NCBI RefSeq assembly: GCF_023159225.1
Contig: NC_063161.1
Coordinates: forward strand, 74,748,267-74,812,266
Length of the DNA: 64,000 nucleotides
Source: Perognathus longimembris pacificus
Taxonomy: Eukaryota > Chordata > Mammalia > Rodentia > Heteromyidae
Direction of reading: 5' to 3'
Both the position numbers and the translations under genes were made by a program. Of the stretch, positions 54,901-64,000 are shown one piece after another. Positions within the stretch are counted from its first letter, which is position 1. Each line of letters starts with the position of its first letter. The notes under the pieces were generated by a model. It saw only the letters and a list, made by a program, of their open reading frames with translations. It searched no databases and was not told where the DNA came from.

Positions 54901-55289
54901 GGCCAGCCCATGCCATGTCAGGGAGAGCACATGGGAGGCCAGCCTGTGCCACATCAGGGAGGGAAGGGATACCCAGGAAGGCCAGCCTGTGCCACATTAT
55001 AGAGGAGAAAGCCAGGGAACCCAGCCTGTGCCACGTCAGGGAGGGGACACTCAGGGAGGCCAGCCTGTGCCATGTCAAGGAGGGAGGAGATACCCAGGGA
55101 GGCCAGCCTGTGCCACGTTAGGGAGGGGACATTGAGGAGGCCAGCCTGTGCCACGTCAGGGAGGGAGGGGACATTGAGGAGGCCAGCTTGTGCCCCATCA
55201 GGGAGGGAGGGGACATTGAGGAGGCCAGCCTATGCCACGTTAGGAAGGGAGGGGACACCCAGGGAGGCCAGCCTGTGCCACGTCAGGCA
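54901..55289. repeat. About 40-bp minisatellite, 10 copies
   Basis: Ten units begin GGCCAGCCTGTGCCACGTCA and end in a variable GGGAGGGGACA... segment. Lengths vary from about 36 to 43 bp through gain or loss of GGGAGG-type blocks. Confidence 0.95.
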
Positions 55290-58000
55290 GGAACCCAGCA
55301 CCTGACAGAAGACTTGTGCCTAGTGACAGACTTCATGTTATGTCTGGAACAGGAAGCTGAGCAGTGGGCAGAGCAAGCCCAGAACCTGTGCCACTGCTGC
55401 CAGGGAGACACTGCAGATCTGCAGCCCTGAGCGGCCAGCTGGGCCCTCACTGGTCCCCATGGGATGGGAATAGTGTGGTGGTCCCAGAACCCCTGCACAG
55501 GTCACTTCACGCCTCCCACCCTGCCCTAGGTCATTAGCAGAGTAGTGTGGAGCCAGGGCTCTGCGCTGTACTTCTCAGTAAATGCTGACAGTTCCTGAGT
55601 TCCCACTTCAGTTATTATTGTTGGGACCCAAACAACAATAATTTTTATTTTATATTTATAATTATATCATAATTGTAATCATTACAGTAATTAATAAAGG
55701 GGGGGTATGAGCTCTCAGCCCAGGAGCTCCGCCAGCCTCTGAAGGGCCACACCACATAGTGTGGCCAGCTCCTGTGGACACATCTGGAGGGAGCCAGGGC
55801 TGAAGGTGGCTGCCTGGCAGGACACCCCATCCTCCAGGTCATCAGCCCCCCAGAGGTCCCAAGTCCTGTCCAGCCACAGCAGTAAACTCAGGAAGTTTTT
55901 CACTATGTTTTTCCACTCTTTGCCCTCATGCCATGTTTTCGCAGGATGCAGAATCATGCCGTGTCTTGACTACTGTTGTCTTCTGTGTCTCCCATGAGTG
56001 ACAGGTTCTGGCCACCATACAAACCCGTGGCTTCTGGCTGAGCTGGCCCTGTGTGTTCACCCCAGAGAGAGACAGGGCTGTGTATTGGTCCATTGAGTAT
56101 TTGCCCACTGTTTGGTGTTCTTATGTGGGAGCTCAGGCTCTGGCAGATGAATGGCCTGGGAGGGTGGGTGGAGAATGTGTTCTTGCCTGATGGTGGCTTG
56201 TGCCTGGTGCGTGGCTGCCCAGCACTGTGAGGAAGCCCACCTTTCCTGCACGTTCGCGAGCAGAATTGGGAGCAAGGTGTTTGAGACACAATGACAGAGT
56301 CCACGTTGAGTGTTTACAGAATACTGACTGGAGCTCCATGGGCTCCCTGTGTGTTGCTGGGGCAGTCCACTGGGGCTGGACTGTGGACTGACAGGCGGTG
56401 GAGTGTGCAGCCTAGCTCAGATCCTTGATCAGGGTGATTTGGAGACTCAAGGGCTTGGTGAGTTTGCTCATGCTCTGTTTATTCAGGATTATTTCAGATC
56501 TGCTGGATTTCTCAGTTCTCCAAAGAAGTTGTATCTTACCACTTGTCCATCTGCTGGACAGCTCTTAAGCTTGTGCCTCCACTGCTATGTCTGGGAATCT
56601 AGATAGCTTTGCTTCTTGTTTTTTTGTGTGTATGTGTGCTATCATGGTGTTCTGAGATTGGATTTCCTTGTTTCCCACCTATGTGGGTGGCATGGACACA
56701 TGGTGCTTTGTAACAGGGGCCTCTGGCGGCCCCCAATTACAGAGGCCCTGCAGTCATGTCCTCCATCTGCCCGTGGGTCCACACACACTTGGTCACAGCT
56801 TTACACTGTAGTCCCAGGAATGTGAGTGTGGAGTCTGAGATCCTTGATCTTTGGTTTGTCTCTCCATAAGACACAGGAGCTTTGTCGAAGGCTTTTGTTT
56901 AAAGCTGTCAGCTGACTACAGCGGAGCAGGGCAGAGCCTTCTTCTCAATGCACTCTGTATCACTGGGCTTTGTGGAGTAACAAACTTTGTCCTGCACTTG
57001 CTCAGCTCTTCATTCTTCTCACCATAGTGGCCATAATGATGACTATGATTGAAACAACTCTGGGTTCTCTCTTCCAAGGGTAGATGTTGCCTTTGCTTCT
57101 AATGTTTCTCCCTCTCTTCCTCCTTCCCTCTCTCCCCAGTCCCCGGTGTCTTTCCAAGAACTCACTGTGTGGCCCACAGTGGCATGGAACTTGCCAACCT
57201 CCTCTAAGCTCTGGTTCTCTCAAATGGTCCCCTGCACATCACCAGCACCTCAGCACGACCAGCTCTGCACTCAGCTTTGGGGCTCCTCCATTCCTTGGTC
57301 GCCTTTCCTCAGTCCCCCTTCTCTTCCCAGACTCACATGTTAGGATGTCCAGTGCTTGGGGCTTGGACTTCCTTTGTCTTTCTTCTATGCCTACATATCT
57401 CCATGGGGAGCTTGTCTTTAAACTCCACTTAGACACCATGAATCAGTTCTTAGTCACCAAGCTAATCTCTTTCCTGAGCTCTCACGGATGCCTGACAGCT
57501 CCATTCGTTTGAATGTCTTTGAGAGAGCTCTGATTTAACCCATACCTTCCCAGCTCTCAGTACTGTATCACATCTTGTCACACTCCAAGTCTTCTCTTCT
57601 GGTCTTCTCCAGCCTCATAAATGGCACCCAAGTCCTGTTTCTTTGTTGCTCAGACTTAAAGCGTGAGTTACTCTTGATGTCTTTCTTTTCTGGGGTAAAT
57701 GAAGGTTTGACTCACCTGGCTGGGTTCTGAGTGTCGCTGCTTGAGTGTTGTCATCCCCATCCCCTTCGGACTGTGGGGCCTCCCAGAGCACGTTGCCATG
57801 GAGATGACAGAAGCAGAGGCTGACAAGCAGGGTGGGCTCCCAGGATCAGCTCTTGGCATCCACTAGGATCTGGTTGCTCAAAGAAAATCTCATGTTAAGT
57901 TTAAAGCCAAGGGCATGGTGCCTGGCCCTGTGGTCAGAGCCAGCTTTGTGGTAGAAGATTCTCACACAAGTGCAGAGAACAGAGAATACTCAGTGATCAG
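55290..58000. other. Intronic stretch, no gene recognised
   Basis: AT-rich block at 55620-55700, otherwise ordinary composition. No SINE or tandem array that I can delimit, which makes this the largest stretch here with little recognisable repeat. Confidence 0.35.
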
Positions 58001-58355
58001 CCAGGCACTGAGGCTCGAGGCTCTAACCCTGGCTACTTAGGAGGTGCAATCAGGGGATTGTGGGCCAGAGTGGGTGTGAAAGTTAGCACAACTCCATCTC
58101 ACCATGGCTGGGCTTGGTGTGGTGGTAGTGGTGGTGAATGTGGGGGGGTGGTCCAGTTAAGGGGGAAAGAAAGCATGGTGACTGGACCCAGTGGTTCCCT
58201 ACTGCACAGGAATTCACAAGCAGGAGAAAAACAGTCCAGTCCAGCCTGGACATAAAGAGAGACCCTACCTTGAAAATAACCAACACAAGGAGTCCAGAAG
58301 CACAGCTGGAGTGAGTGGTAGATCCCCTGCCTAGCAAGCCCGAGCCATGGGGAAG
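58001..58355 (+). repeat. Old B1/ID SINE(s)
   Basis: GGCTACTTAGGAGGTGCAAT, CAACTCCATCTCACCATGG, then a second part with CAGTCCAGCCTGGACATAAA, GAGTGGTAGATCCCCTGCCT and AGCAAGCCCGAGCC. Confidence 0.55.
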
Positions 58356-59035
58356 AGGGAGTGAGAGGGAAAGGGAGAAGATCCTAAGTGTATGGTTTAT
58401 CCAGGCTGGGTTACAATGTTCTTACCAAAGGCATGGGACAGAGCTCTTCTGAGGATCAAGTTAAATAATCTTTGTAGAAAGATTCCAGGAAGTATGAAGT
58501 TCATCATACACATGAGATATGCTGTTTTGAGTAAAGCTGTGGTGGGAAATTTATGGCTGGTTTGTTTGGAAGCACACAACCATGACTCATTTTCCAAGAG
58601 CAGTGATGGCTGTACAGCTCACTCCTGGGCAGAATGAGCTCCTGAGTTCTGGCTCTAGAGCACCTACGTGCACAGATCCAGACATCCTGTTCTATCCTCC
58701 AGGACGGATCCAGCCTGGATGGCCGTGTGTTATGAAGTGAGTGTGTAGTCTGGGACAGGATCTAGTCTGGATGGCTACGAAGTGAGTTCGTTTTCTGAAG
58801 TGTTGAGGTGATGTTGGAGTGGTGGAGAGGTGGTTCAGGTAGATAGAGCCGTGTGGATGGAGCCTATGATGAGGTCCTACCTTGGCAGGGAGCAGGTGGC
58901 TCACTCAGAAGAGGAGAAATCAACAGCCTATTTGTGAAGGCTCAGAAGGAGTTAAGGAAAATTCGCAGGGAGTGACAGAAAGGTGAATGCCCTTCGGGGG
59001 GTTAGTGATAGACAAGCCAACAGGAAGAGGCCGAG

Positions 59036-59180
59036 CAGGGCATGGGTTACGGAATGCAAGGATGGCTGGACACTGTGGGGGCAGGGCAGGGCCTGTGTCA
59101 CGGAATGCAAGGATGGCTGGACACTGAGGGAGTCAAGGCAGAGCCTGTGTCACAGAATGCAAGGATGGCTGGACACTGGG
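59036..59180. repeat. 51-52-bp tandem repeat, 3 copies
   Basis: GGAATGCAAGGATGGCTGGA occurs at 59051, 59102 and (AGAATGC form) 59154, each followed by CACTG and a GGGCAGGGCCTGTGTCAC-type segment. Confidence 0.9.
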
Positions 59181-60202
59181 CAGAGGAGGAGCTACTGATG
59201 CCCACCAAACCCCCAAGATTGCAGTCCTACTAAACTACAGCACAGGAGGAAGCATGGTGGGGAGCAAACACCCCAACTGCAACCTCTTCCCACCTACTGA
59301 TATCCTATTGGTGGAACTGAACCCTAGACTAGAGAGCCAGAGAACTTTCAACAGTCCCTGGAATACTCTCCTCAAGAATGCTGGGTGTGAGTTCCAGCCC
59401 ACCTACCCCACCTGCCTGCCCTCTACTGCCCTCCTACTTCCTGCTCAGTGCAATCATGTGGCTGAGCTTCTCCAGATAAGATAAATCAGCAGGAGGAGGA
59501 GGAAGAGGGTGAGGAAGAAGAGAATGTCCAGGGCTCCTAGGTGTGACACACTTTGCTCCCTCTGTGCCTCTTCATCCCACTCCTTCACTCATTTCTGTGT
59601 TTCCTACCTCCAAGTCCCTGCATTTTGGGCAAAGAGGATAGTGTGTTTCCTTTCAGATCAGAGCTGTATTTGTGTGCATGAGCCAGGTGATACGCTCTGG
59701 TGACAGCTCACGCTGGCGGGGCCGGGCATCATGGGGCCTGGCATCCACAGGCTGGCTTTGTCCTCTCCAGCAGTTTCTGGGGCTGGCTAAGTCACCACAC
59801 TAAGGTGCCAGTGGAAGTTTCTACTGGTCTGCGGTGCGCCTTCCTGGCAGATGAAATCTGGGGGAATGAGAGCCATAAAGCATGAAATAGATAATTCGTA
59901 GTTGTCACATCGCACTGTGCACAGTGCTGTGTCGTGTTGCTAAGTGGGCGATGTTTAAGGAGGAAATGATGCTGACGAGAGAGACAAACACCTCGTTAGC
60001 ACCCCACCCCGTGCATCCCATCCTGGGTAAGATTAGCAGGCACCCTAGTTGTAATTTCTGGACAATCTGACAAACATTTCCGTTTCTGGCCCTTGTTCCT
60101 GGGTCAGGAAGGCCACCCTTGGGGGCACCTTGGGCCCACTAGCTCAGAGGCAGCTGAGCTCCATGGTGGAGATGACAAGTTGAGACCCTGCCTTAAGAAA
60201 GG
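59181..60202. other. Intronic stretch, no gene; conserved-element candidate
   Basis: No repeats recognised. The block 59860-60110 has balanced composition and is noted among the findings. Confidence 0.4.
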
Positions 60203-60515
60203 GGGAATGGTGTCTGTGACTCATGCCTGTTAGCTACTTAGGAGGTTGAAAATGGGAGGATTGCGATTTGAGGCCAGCCTGGGCAAAAAACGTTCCCGAG
60301 ACCTTCTTCTCAATGTATAGCCAGCTGCAGCAGCACCCATCTGTCATCTGAGCAACCAGGGGAGAAAAACCTGTACATTGTGGCTCGGGCCAGGCACCAT
60401 GCAGGTAGGAAAGGAAACCCTGTCTTAAAAAATAATCAGTGAAAAGCAAGGCTGGAGACAGAGCTCAGCAGCGTAGCACCTACCCACTAAGTACAAGGCC
60501 CTGAGTCAAAGAAAT
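60203..60515 (+). repeat. Old B1/ID SINE cluster
   Basis: GTGACTCATGCCTGTTAGCT, TTTGAGGCCAGCCTGGGCAA, then a second diverged part with AGCTCAGCAGCGTAGCACCT and CAAGGCCCTGAGTCAAAG. Confidence 0.55.
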
Positions 60516-61200
60516 GCCAGCAGCATGGAGATGTGTGGGTTTGGTTTACCCGCAGCCCTCTGTAGCCTTTATGCCAGTCCTTTCCCACCATGGCTATCAC
60601 ATTGCAGGCGTCCTCTGCAGCCACAGATCTATCTCGATGTTGGATTTGTCTAGTGGAGAGCATGCTTAGAGGGTCCAGCAGGAGAGCGCAAAGCCTCGTG
60701 TTCCCTTGAGGGAAGACAGCTCTCTGCTTCTGGGAACGCAGCTCCTTGTGAACCACGGTTGGGTGGCCTTCCTCTTGGAGTGAGTGTGCAGCTTCAGGAT
60801 GGATGGGCATGGAGCGGTGAGGGAGGAACGGGAAGAGGTACACGCCTGTGCAGCCATGCTGGAGGGGTCAGCCCTGGTGATGTGTGCAGCAGGTGCAGGA
60901 CTAGGCTGGCTGTCCGCACCACACTGAGATGTGGCTTGCTGAGCTGCCCTCCTGCCCTCAACATGGCAGAGAGCACATTTCTGTTTGCACACACTTGGGG
61001 CAGAGGGTCAAGGCCATGCCGTGGTGCAGTGGGGAGCATGTTTGGGGGCCTTTGCCTGGGGGCCTGTTTGGGGGCGAGGCTGGGCTCTCTGAGCTCCACT
61101 CATAGGAGATCTGCAGAGCTGTTTGCATCTTAGTCTGTCTTCAGCTCAACTGTAACGGGGTGAATTCATAGATATATGAGATGGTGTGTAGGAGTGAGTT
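60516..61200. other. Intronic stretch, no feature recognised
   Basis: It has ordinary composition. Short frames on both strands have no recognised homology. Confidence 0.4.
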
Positions 61201-61210
61201 TGCAATGTGT

Positions 61211-61212
61211 GC

Positions 61213-61264
<52 letters not shown>
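61211..61264. repeat. (GT)n(GC)n alternating purine-pyrimidine tract
   Basis: About 40 bp of GT repeats passing into GCGCGCGC. Such tracts can adopt Z-DNA under negative supercoiling. It lies about 0.9 kb upstream of exon 2. Confidence 0.9.
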
Positions 61265-61266
<2 letters not shown>

Positions 61267-61998
61267 TGAGCAGCTTGAGTGTTTGGAATGACCCAAAAGA
61301 ATGGAAGCCACCACAACAAAAGTCCTCTTAATAAGTGGTCAAACTCCTGGCAAGTCTGGGACTTGCAAATTCCCATCAAGCCCGACCATCTGCTAGAGCA
61401 ATGTGCTAAAAGCCATCCCGGTCCCGGTCCCATCCCATCCCCATCCCGCGGGCTCCCGCCCTCTCTAACACAGTGTCTCCCTGCTGGGCTTTTGATATCC
61501 CCTCTGTGATTTGCTCTCAAACATTTCACATTTCCTTTTGCCATTCAGATGAAATTTAACTAAAACTGTTAGGCACTGAGCTGTCAGGCTGTTGCATGCC
61601 TGAAGCTCACGATAAAAATCAGTCTGTGTTCCCTGAGCCTTGCTCTTCTGATTCTGTGGCATGCCGGGTGCCTCCCCCCACCTTCTGGTTTTGTAGTGTG
61701 GCCCCCTTTGTGTGGTCATTTGGAGAGAGAGGAAGACAGGCAGGAGCAATCCAGCTTTACCTTGCCCCCTCTGCCTTTGTTGTCACCAGTTGGTTTCTTC
61801 TCTATAGGCCTCTGTGCTGCCTCCTCTTCCATTCCCAGGAGGAAAGAGAGGATCCACACTGCACACTGGATGTGAACCCTGAGCTCACACTCCCCTTTGC
61901 CTTTCCCTCCCACCAGTGTGTGTCCAGGGCACCCAGGCAGGATGGATAAGTCAAGGCCATATTGTGTTTTCCGTGTCAGATGATGGCAGATTTGAAAT

Positions 61999-62155
61999 TG
62001 GAACTGTATCTGAGATGTGGTGGTGATTGTCCAGGGCTGTATCTGAGAGAATGTGGGAGGTGGTGGTTGTTCAGGGCTGTATCTGAGATGCCGGGAGCCG
62101 GGGGGGGGGGGGGGCGTGTTGTCCAGGGCTGTATCAGAGATGCAGTGGTTGTTGT
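61999..62155. repeat. GALNT17: Short minisatellite just upstream of exon 2, 4 copies
   Basis: Four imperfect units share CCAGGGCTGTATCTGAGATG and a GTGGTGGTTGT segment. The third contains a G run of about 16 bases (62098-62115). The array ends about 32 bases before the exon 2 acceptor, leaving just enough room for a branch point and pyrimidine tract. Confidence 0.85.
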
Positions 62156-62187
62156 TGAGTAATTCCTTCTTTTTCCTCCTTCTCTAG

Positions 62188-62371
62188 GCTTGTCCAAATC
62201 CCTTGGGCTCATTGAAGGTTATGGGGGCCGAGGAAAAGGCGGTCTTCCTGCTACCCTGTCCCCGGCTGAAGAAGAAAAGGCCAAAGGACCCCATGAGAAG
62301 TATGGCTACAACTCCTTCCTCAGTGAGAAGATATCACTGGACCGCTCCATTCCGGATTACCGGCCCACCAA
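62188..62371 (+). CDS. GALNT17: GALNT17 coding exon 2 (stem to start of catalytic domain)
   Basis: A pyrimidine-rich TTCCTTCTTTTTCCTCCTTC tract and TCTCTAG precede the exon. Its first two bases complete the Gly codon begun in exon 1. It encodes residues 79-139 plus two bases of the next codon. The GLSKSLGLIEGYGGRGKGGL block, the Glu/Lys-rich AEEEKAKGPHEKYGYNSF and SLDRSIPDYRPT identify GALNT17 and its near relative GALNT9. This is the end of the lumenal stem; the RSIPDYRP block marks the start of the conserved GalNAc-transferase region. The donor GTGAGT at 62372 gives a phase 2 intron, so a Lys codon is split AA/G. The catalytic GT-A domain and ricin-type lectin domain are encoded by exons beyond the window. 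Confidence 0.95.
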
Positions 62372-62536
62372 GTGAGTACTGGATCTGCCACTCAGCGCTG
62401 GCTTGGTGGAATAGATGAGGTAGACCCCTGTTCTGACATGGCCCACGTTATTCGTGACTAGCAGAGGGAGCTTATCTCTCATAACTCAGTCAACCACGAC
62501 TCTTCTTGCTATGAAATATTAGCTAAAACATTTCAA

Positions 62537-62743
62537 CTGGATGTGGTGGAGCATGCCTGTAATCCCAGCTACTCAGGAGGATTGTGAGCTGGCATCCAGC
62601 CTGGAATGTGAGACTCTTATCTACAAAATGAAGAAAAAACAACCCAGAAAGACTTAGGGTGGGGTGAGTGGGGTGGCTCACACAGTCGTGTGTGTTCCTA
62701 GCAAGTGTGAAGCCATGAGTTCAATTCCTGGTGCTGCCAGAAG
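62537..62743 (+). repeat. SINE, B1-like plus ID-like dimer, diverged
   Basis: GGAGCATGCCTGTAATCCCA, GCTACTCAGGAGGATTG, then GAGTTCAATTCCTGGTGCTG. Confidence 0.7.
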
Positions 62744-63892
62744 CTCAGTATATTGTCGCTGAGTCTGTTTTCTGTGTAGAGGATGAGTCTATGGTGTGTT
62801 GCTTTCATCTTTTTTCCTGACATTGTATTACAAGCATGTTTCAATGTGATTAATTATGAACATTATTCCCATAGGAAATTTAGGATATTTACACTTTTTA
62901 TTATTCTGCATCACATTCTGAATGAGTGTTTCTCAGCCACATCTTTGTGTGTATTGATTTGATATTTTCTTAGTCCACACGTAGGAAGGTAAATCTCTGT
63001 TATTAACAGTATAGACATACTCTCGGAAGTCCTTCATCTATACTGTATGTGTTACTTTGCTGAAAAAAGTATAGCAGTTTCTATTTCCACTGGGCTTTCC
63101 CTGGCCCTTTCCAGTCACGGGGAGCAGCATTTTCAGAAGGATGCCTTTGGAAGTTGGTAGGCATTGTTACAGTGTCAAGCTGCACTTTTCGCAATGAGCA
63201 TGCATCAGTCGTACAAGGCGACTTCCTCATGATGTTGTGTGTGTGCACGTGGGCACAGTGCACGCACCCCTCAGCCCCCTCACTCCGCCCCCCCCTTCTT
63301 CTCCCCTCCGCAATCGCGGGCTCCTTTGTTCTAGTTCCCACATGGAGACAAGGGACCTGGGCTCTATTCATCCCCTTCGCCTCTCTACTGGTCCCCACCC
63401 CCATAATCTGTCCCCCAACAGAGCTCCGACTACATACTTTTTTAGTTAGAAATTTTCACCATTTAAAAGATTTGGCTGCATCTCTGCTGGCTCATGGGAA
63501 GTCTTTTGTTCTAAGCTCTGAGAGTAAGGAGTTCTTTCCTCCTTGTGACACAGGGAGAGGAGTTAGAACAGAGCCTGGGTGCTGTCGGGGGAGAGCCTAG
63601 GGCCTGGAGCAGACCCTGTGCCTGGGGTCGCCTGCCAGTCCCTACCATCACTTACTTGAGTTTTCCTTCTCTCCTTTCTCATTTAGTGCCTTTGCTTGGA
63701 GTAGACGATTGCTTTTTTTCCAAATTTATTTTGTGCAAGTCAGCTTGGTGTTCTGGATACTGAGAAAAATAAATTCATAATAAATGAAATGATCTTAAGT
63801 GGACTTGAACCGCCGCAGCTCTAGAGGTGCCTGTGAAACCGCTCCTCCTCCTAATGAGGTGGCGTTCACTTAGAAGCGCTGGGAAACACACC

Positions 63893-64000
63893 TCCCCATG
63901 GCAGGCCGGCCATGTGCCCTCCCCACGGCAGGCTGGCCATGTGCCCTCCCCACGGCAAGCCAGTTGTGTGCCCTCTCCGTGGTAGGCTGCCTGTGTTCTC
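63893..64000. repeat. 27-bp tandem repeat, at least 3 copies, cut by the window edge
   Basis: GGCAGGCCGGCCATGTGCCC with TCCCCAC recurs with period 27, and a fourth unit is cut at the right edge. Later copies diverge. Confidence 0.85.

Larger units (their letters stand above)
4666..62187 (+). other. GALNT17: GALNT17 intron 1, about 57.5 kb
   Basis: It is bounded by the GTGAGG donor at 4666 and the pyrimidine-rich TTCTCTAG acceptor ending at 62187. It is phase 1: the Gly codon at the junction is split G/GC, and joining the exons gives an uninterrupted frame through the junction. It contains all the repeats, the provirus and the unassigned stretches listed separately. Very long introns are typical of this gene family member. 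Confidence 0.9.
62372..64000 (+). other. GALNT17: Start of GALNT17 intron 2
   Basis: It begins with GTGAGT. It contains one SINE and unassigned sequence and runs off the window in a small tandem repeat. Confidence 0.85.

Overview
This is nuclear DNA from a mammal, almost certainly a rodent. It holds the start of one protein-coding gene on the + strand, GALNT17 (formerly WBSCR17/GALNTL3), a member of the polypeptide N-acetylgalactosaminyltransferase family. A CpG-island promoter covers about 3.36-5.13 kb. Coding exon 1 is 4431-4665 and coding exon 2 is 62188-62371. Intron 1, about 57.5 kb, fills most of the window, and the last 1.6 kb is the start of intron 2. Together the two exons encode the N-terminal cytoplasmic tail, signal anchor, stem and the lead-in to the catalytic domain (139 codons plus 2 bases). 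The rest of the gene lies beyond the right edge. No other intact gene is supported.

The rodent call rests on abundant SINEs that join a B1-like (7SL-type) part to an ID-like (tRNA-derived) part, on ID-ID dimers and on single ID units. From memory these dimers look most like those of geomyoid/castorimorph rodents (kangaroo rats, pocket mice, pocket gophers). That is an inference, not a database result. At least three ID-dimer copies keep target-site duplications of 12-16 bp, so the family was recently active.

Layout: 1-3.2 kb is upstream flank with old SINEs. 3.2-5.1 kb is the CpG island, with a 19-codon upstream ORF and exon 1. 5.1-23.9 kb is intron with many SINEs, a 10-bp minisatellite (9.63-10.02 kb), a 0.67-kb (ATCC)n-like array (19.13-19.80 kb) and an L1 fragment. 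23.92-31.38 kb is an antisense class I (gammaretrovirus-like) provirus. It has two LTRs, a TATA target duplication, gag and pol remnants, no env, a class II-like solo LTR inserted in pol with its own 6-bp duplication, and a SINE in the 5' LTR. 31.5-34 kb is a GTGGCTC-rich minisatellite followed by unique sequence. 34.4-36.84 kb is rearranged L1. 37-62 kb is intron with SINEs and several minisatellites (32-bp unit at 45.95-46.33 kb, 41-bp unit at 49.06-49.88 kb, about 40-bp unit at 54.90-55.29 kb). 62.19 kb onward is exon 2 and intron 2.

The retroviral copy is broken in several places: a stop in matrix, loss of the protease catalytic aspartate followed by a stop, a frameshift inside the reverse-transcriptase active-site motif, the pol insertion, and no env. 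It is a fossil. Long open frames elsewhere lie in GC-rich or tandem-repeat DNA and are not called as genes. One 81-codon antisense frame at 41.12-41.36 kb looks protein-like and is unidentified. SINE coordinates are read by eye and are good to roughly 5-15 bp.
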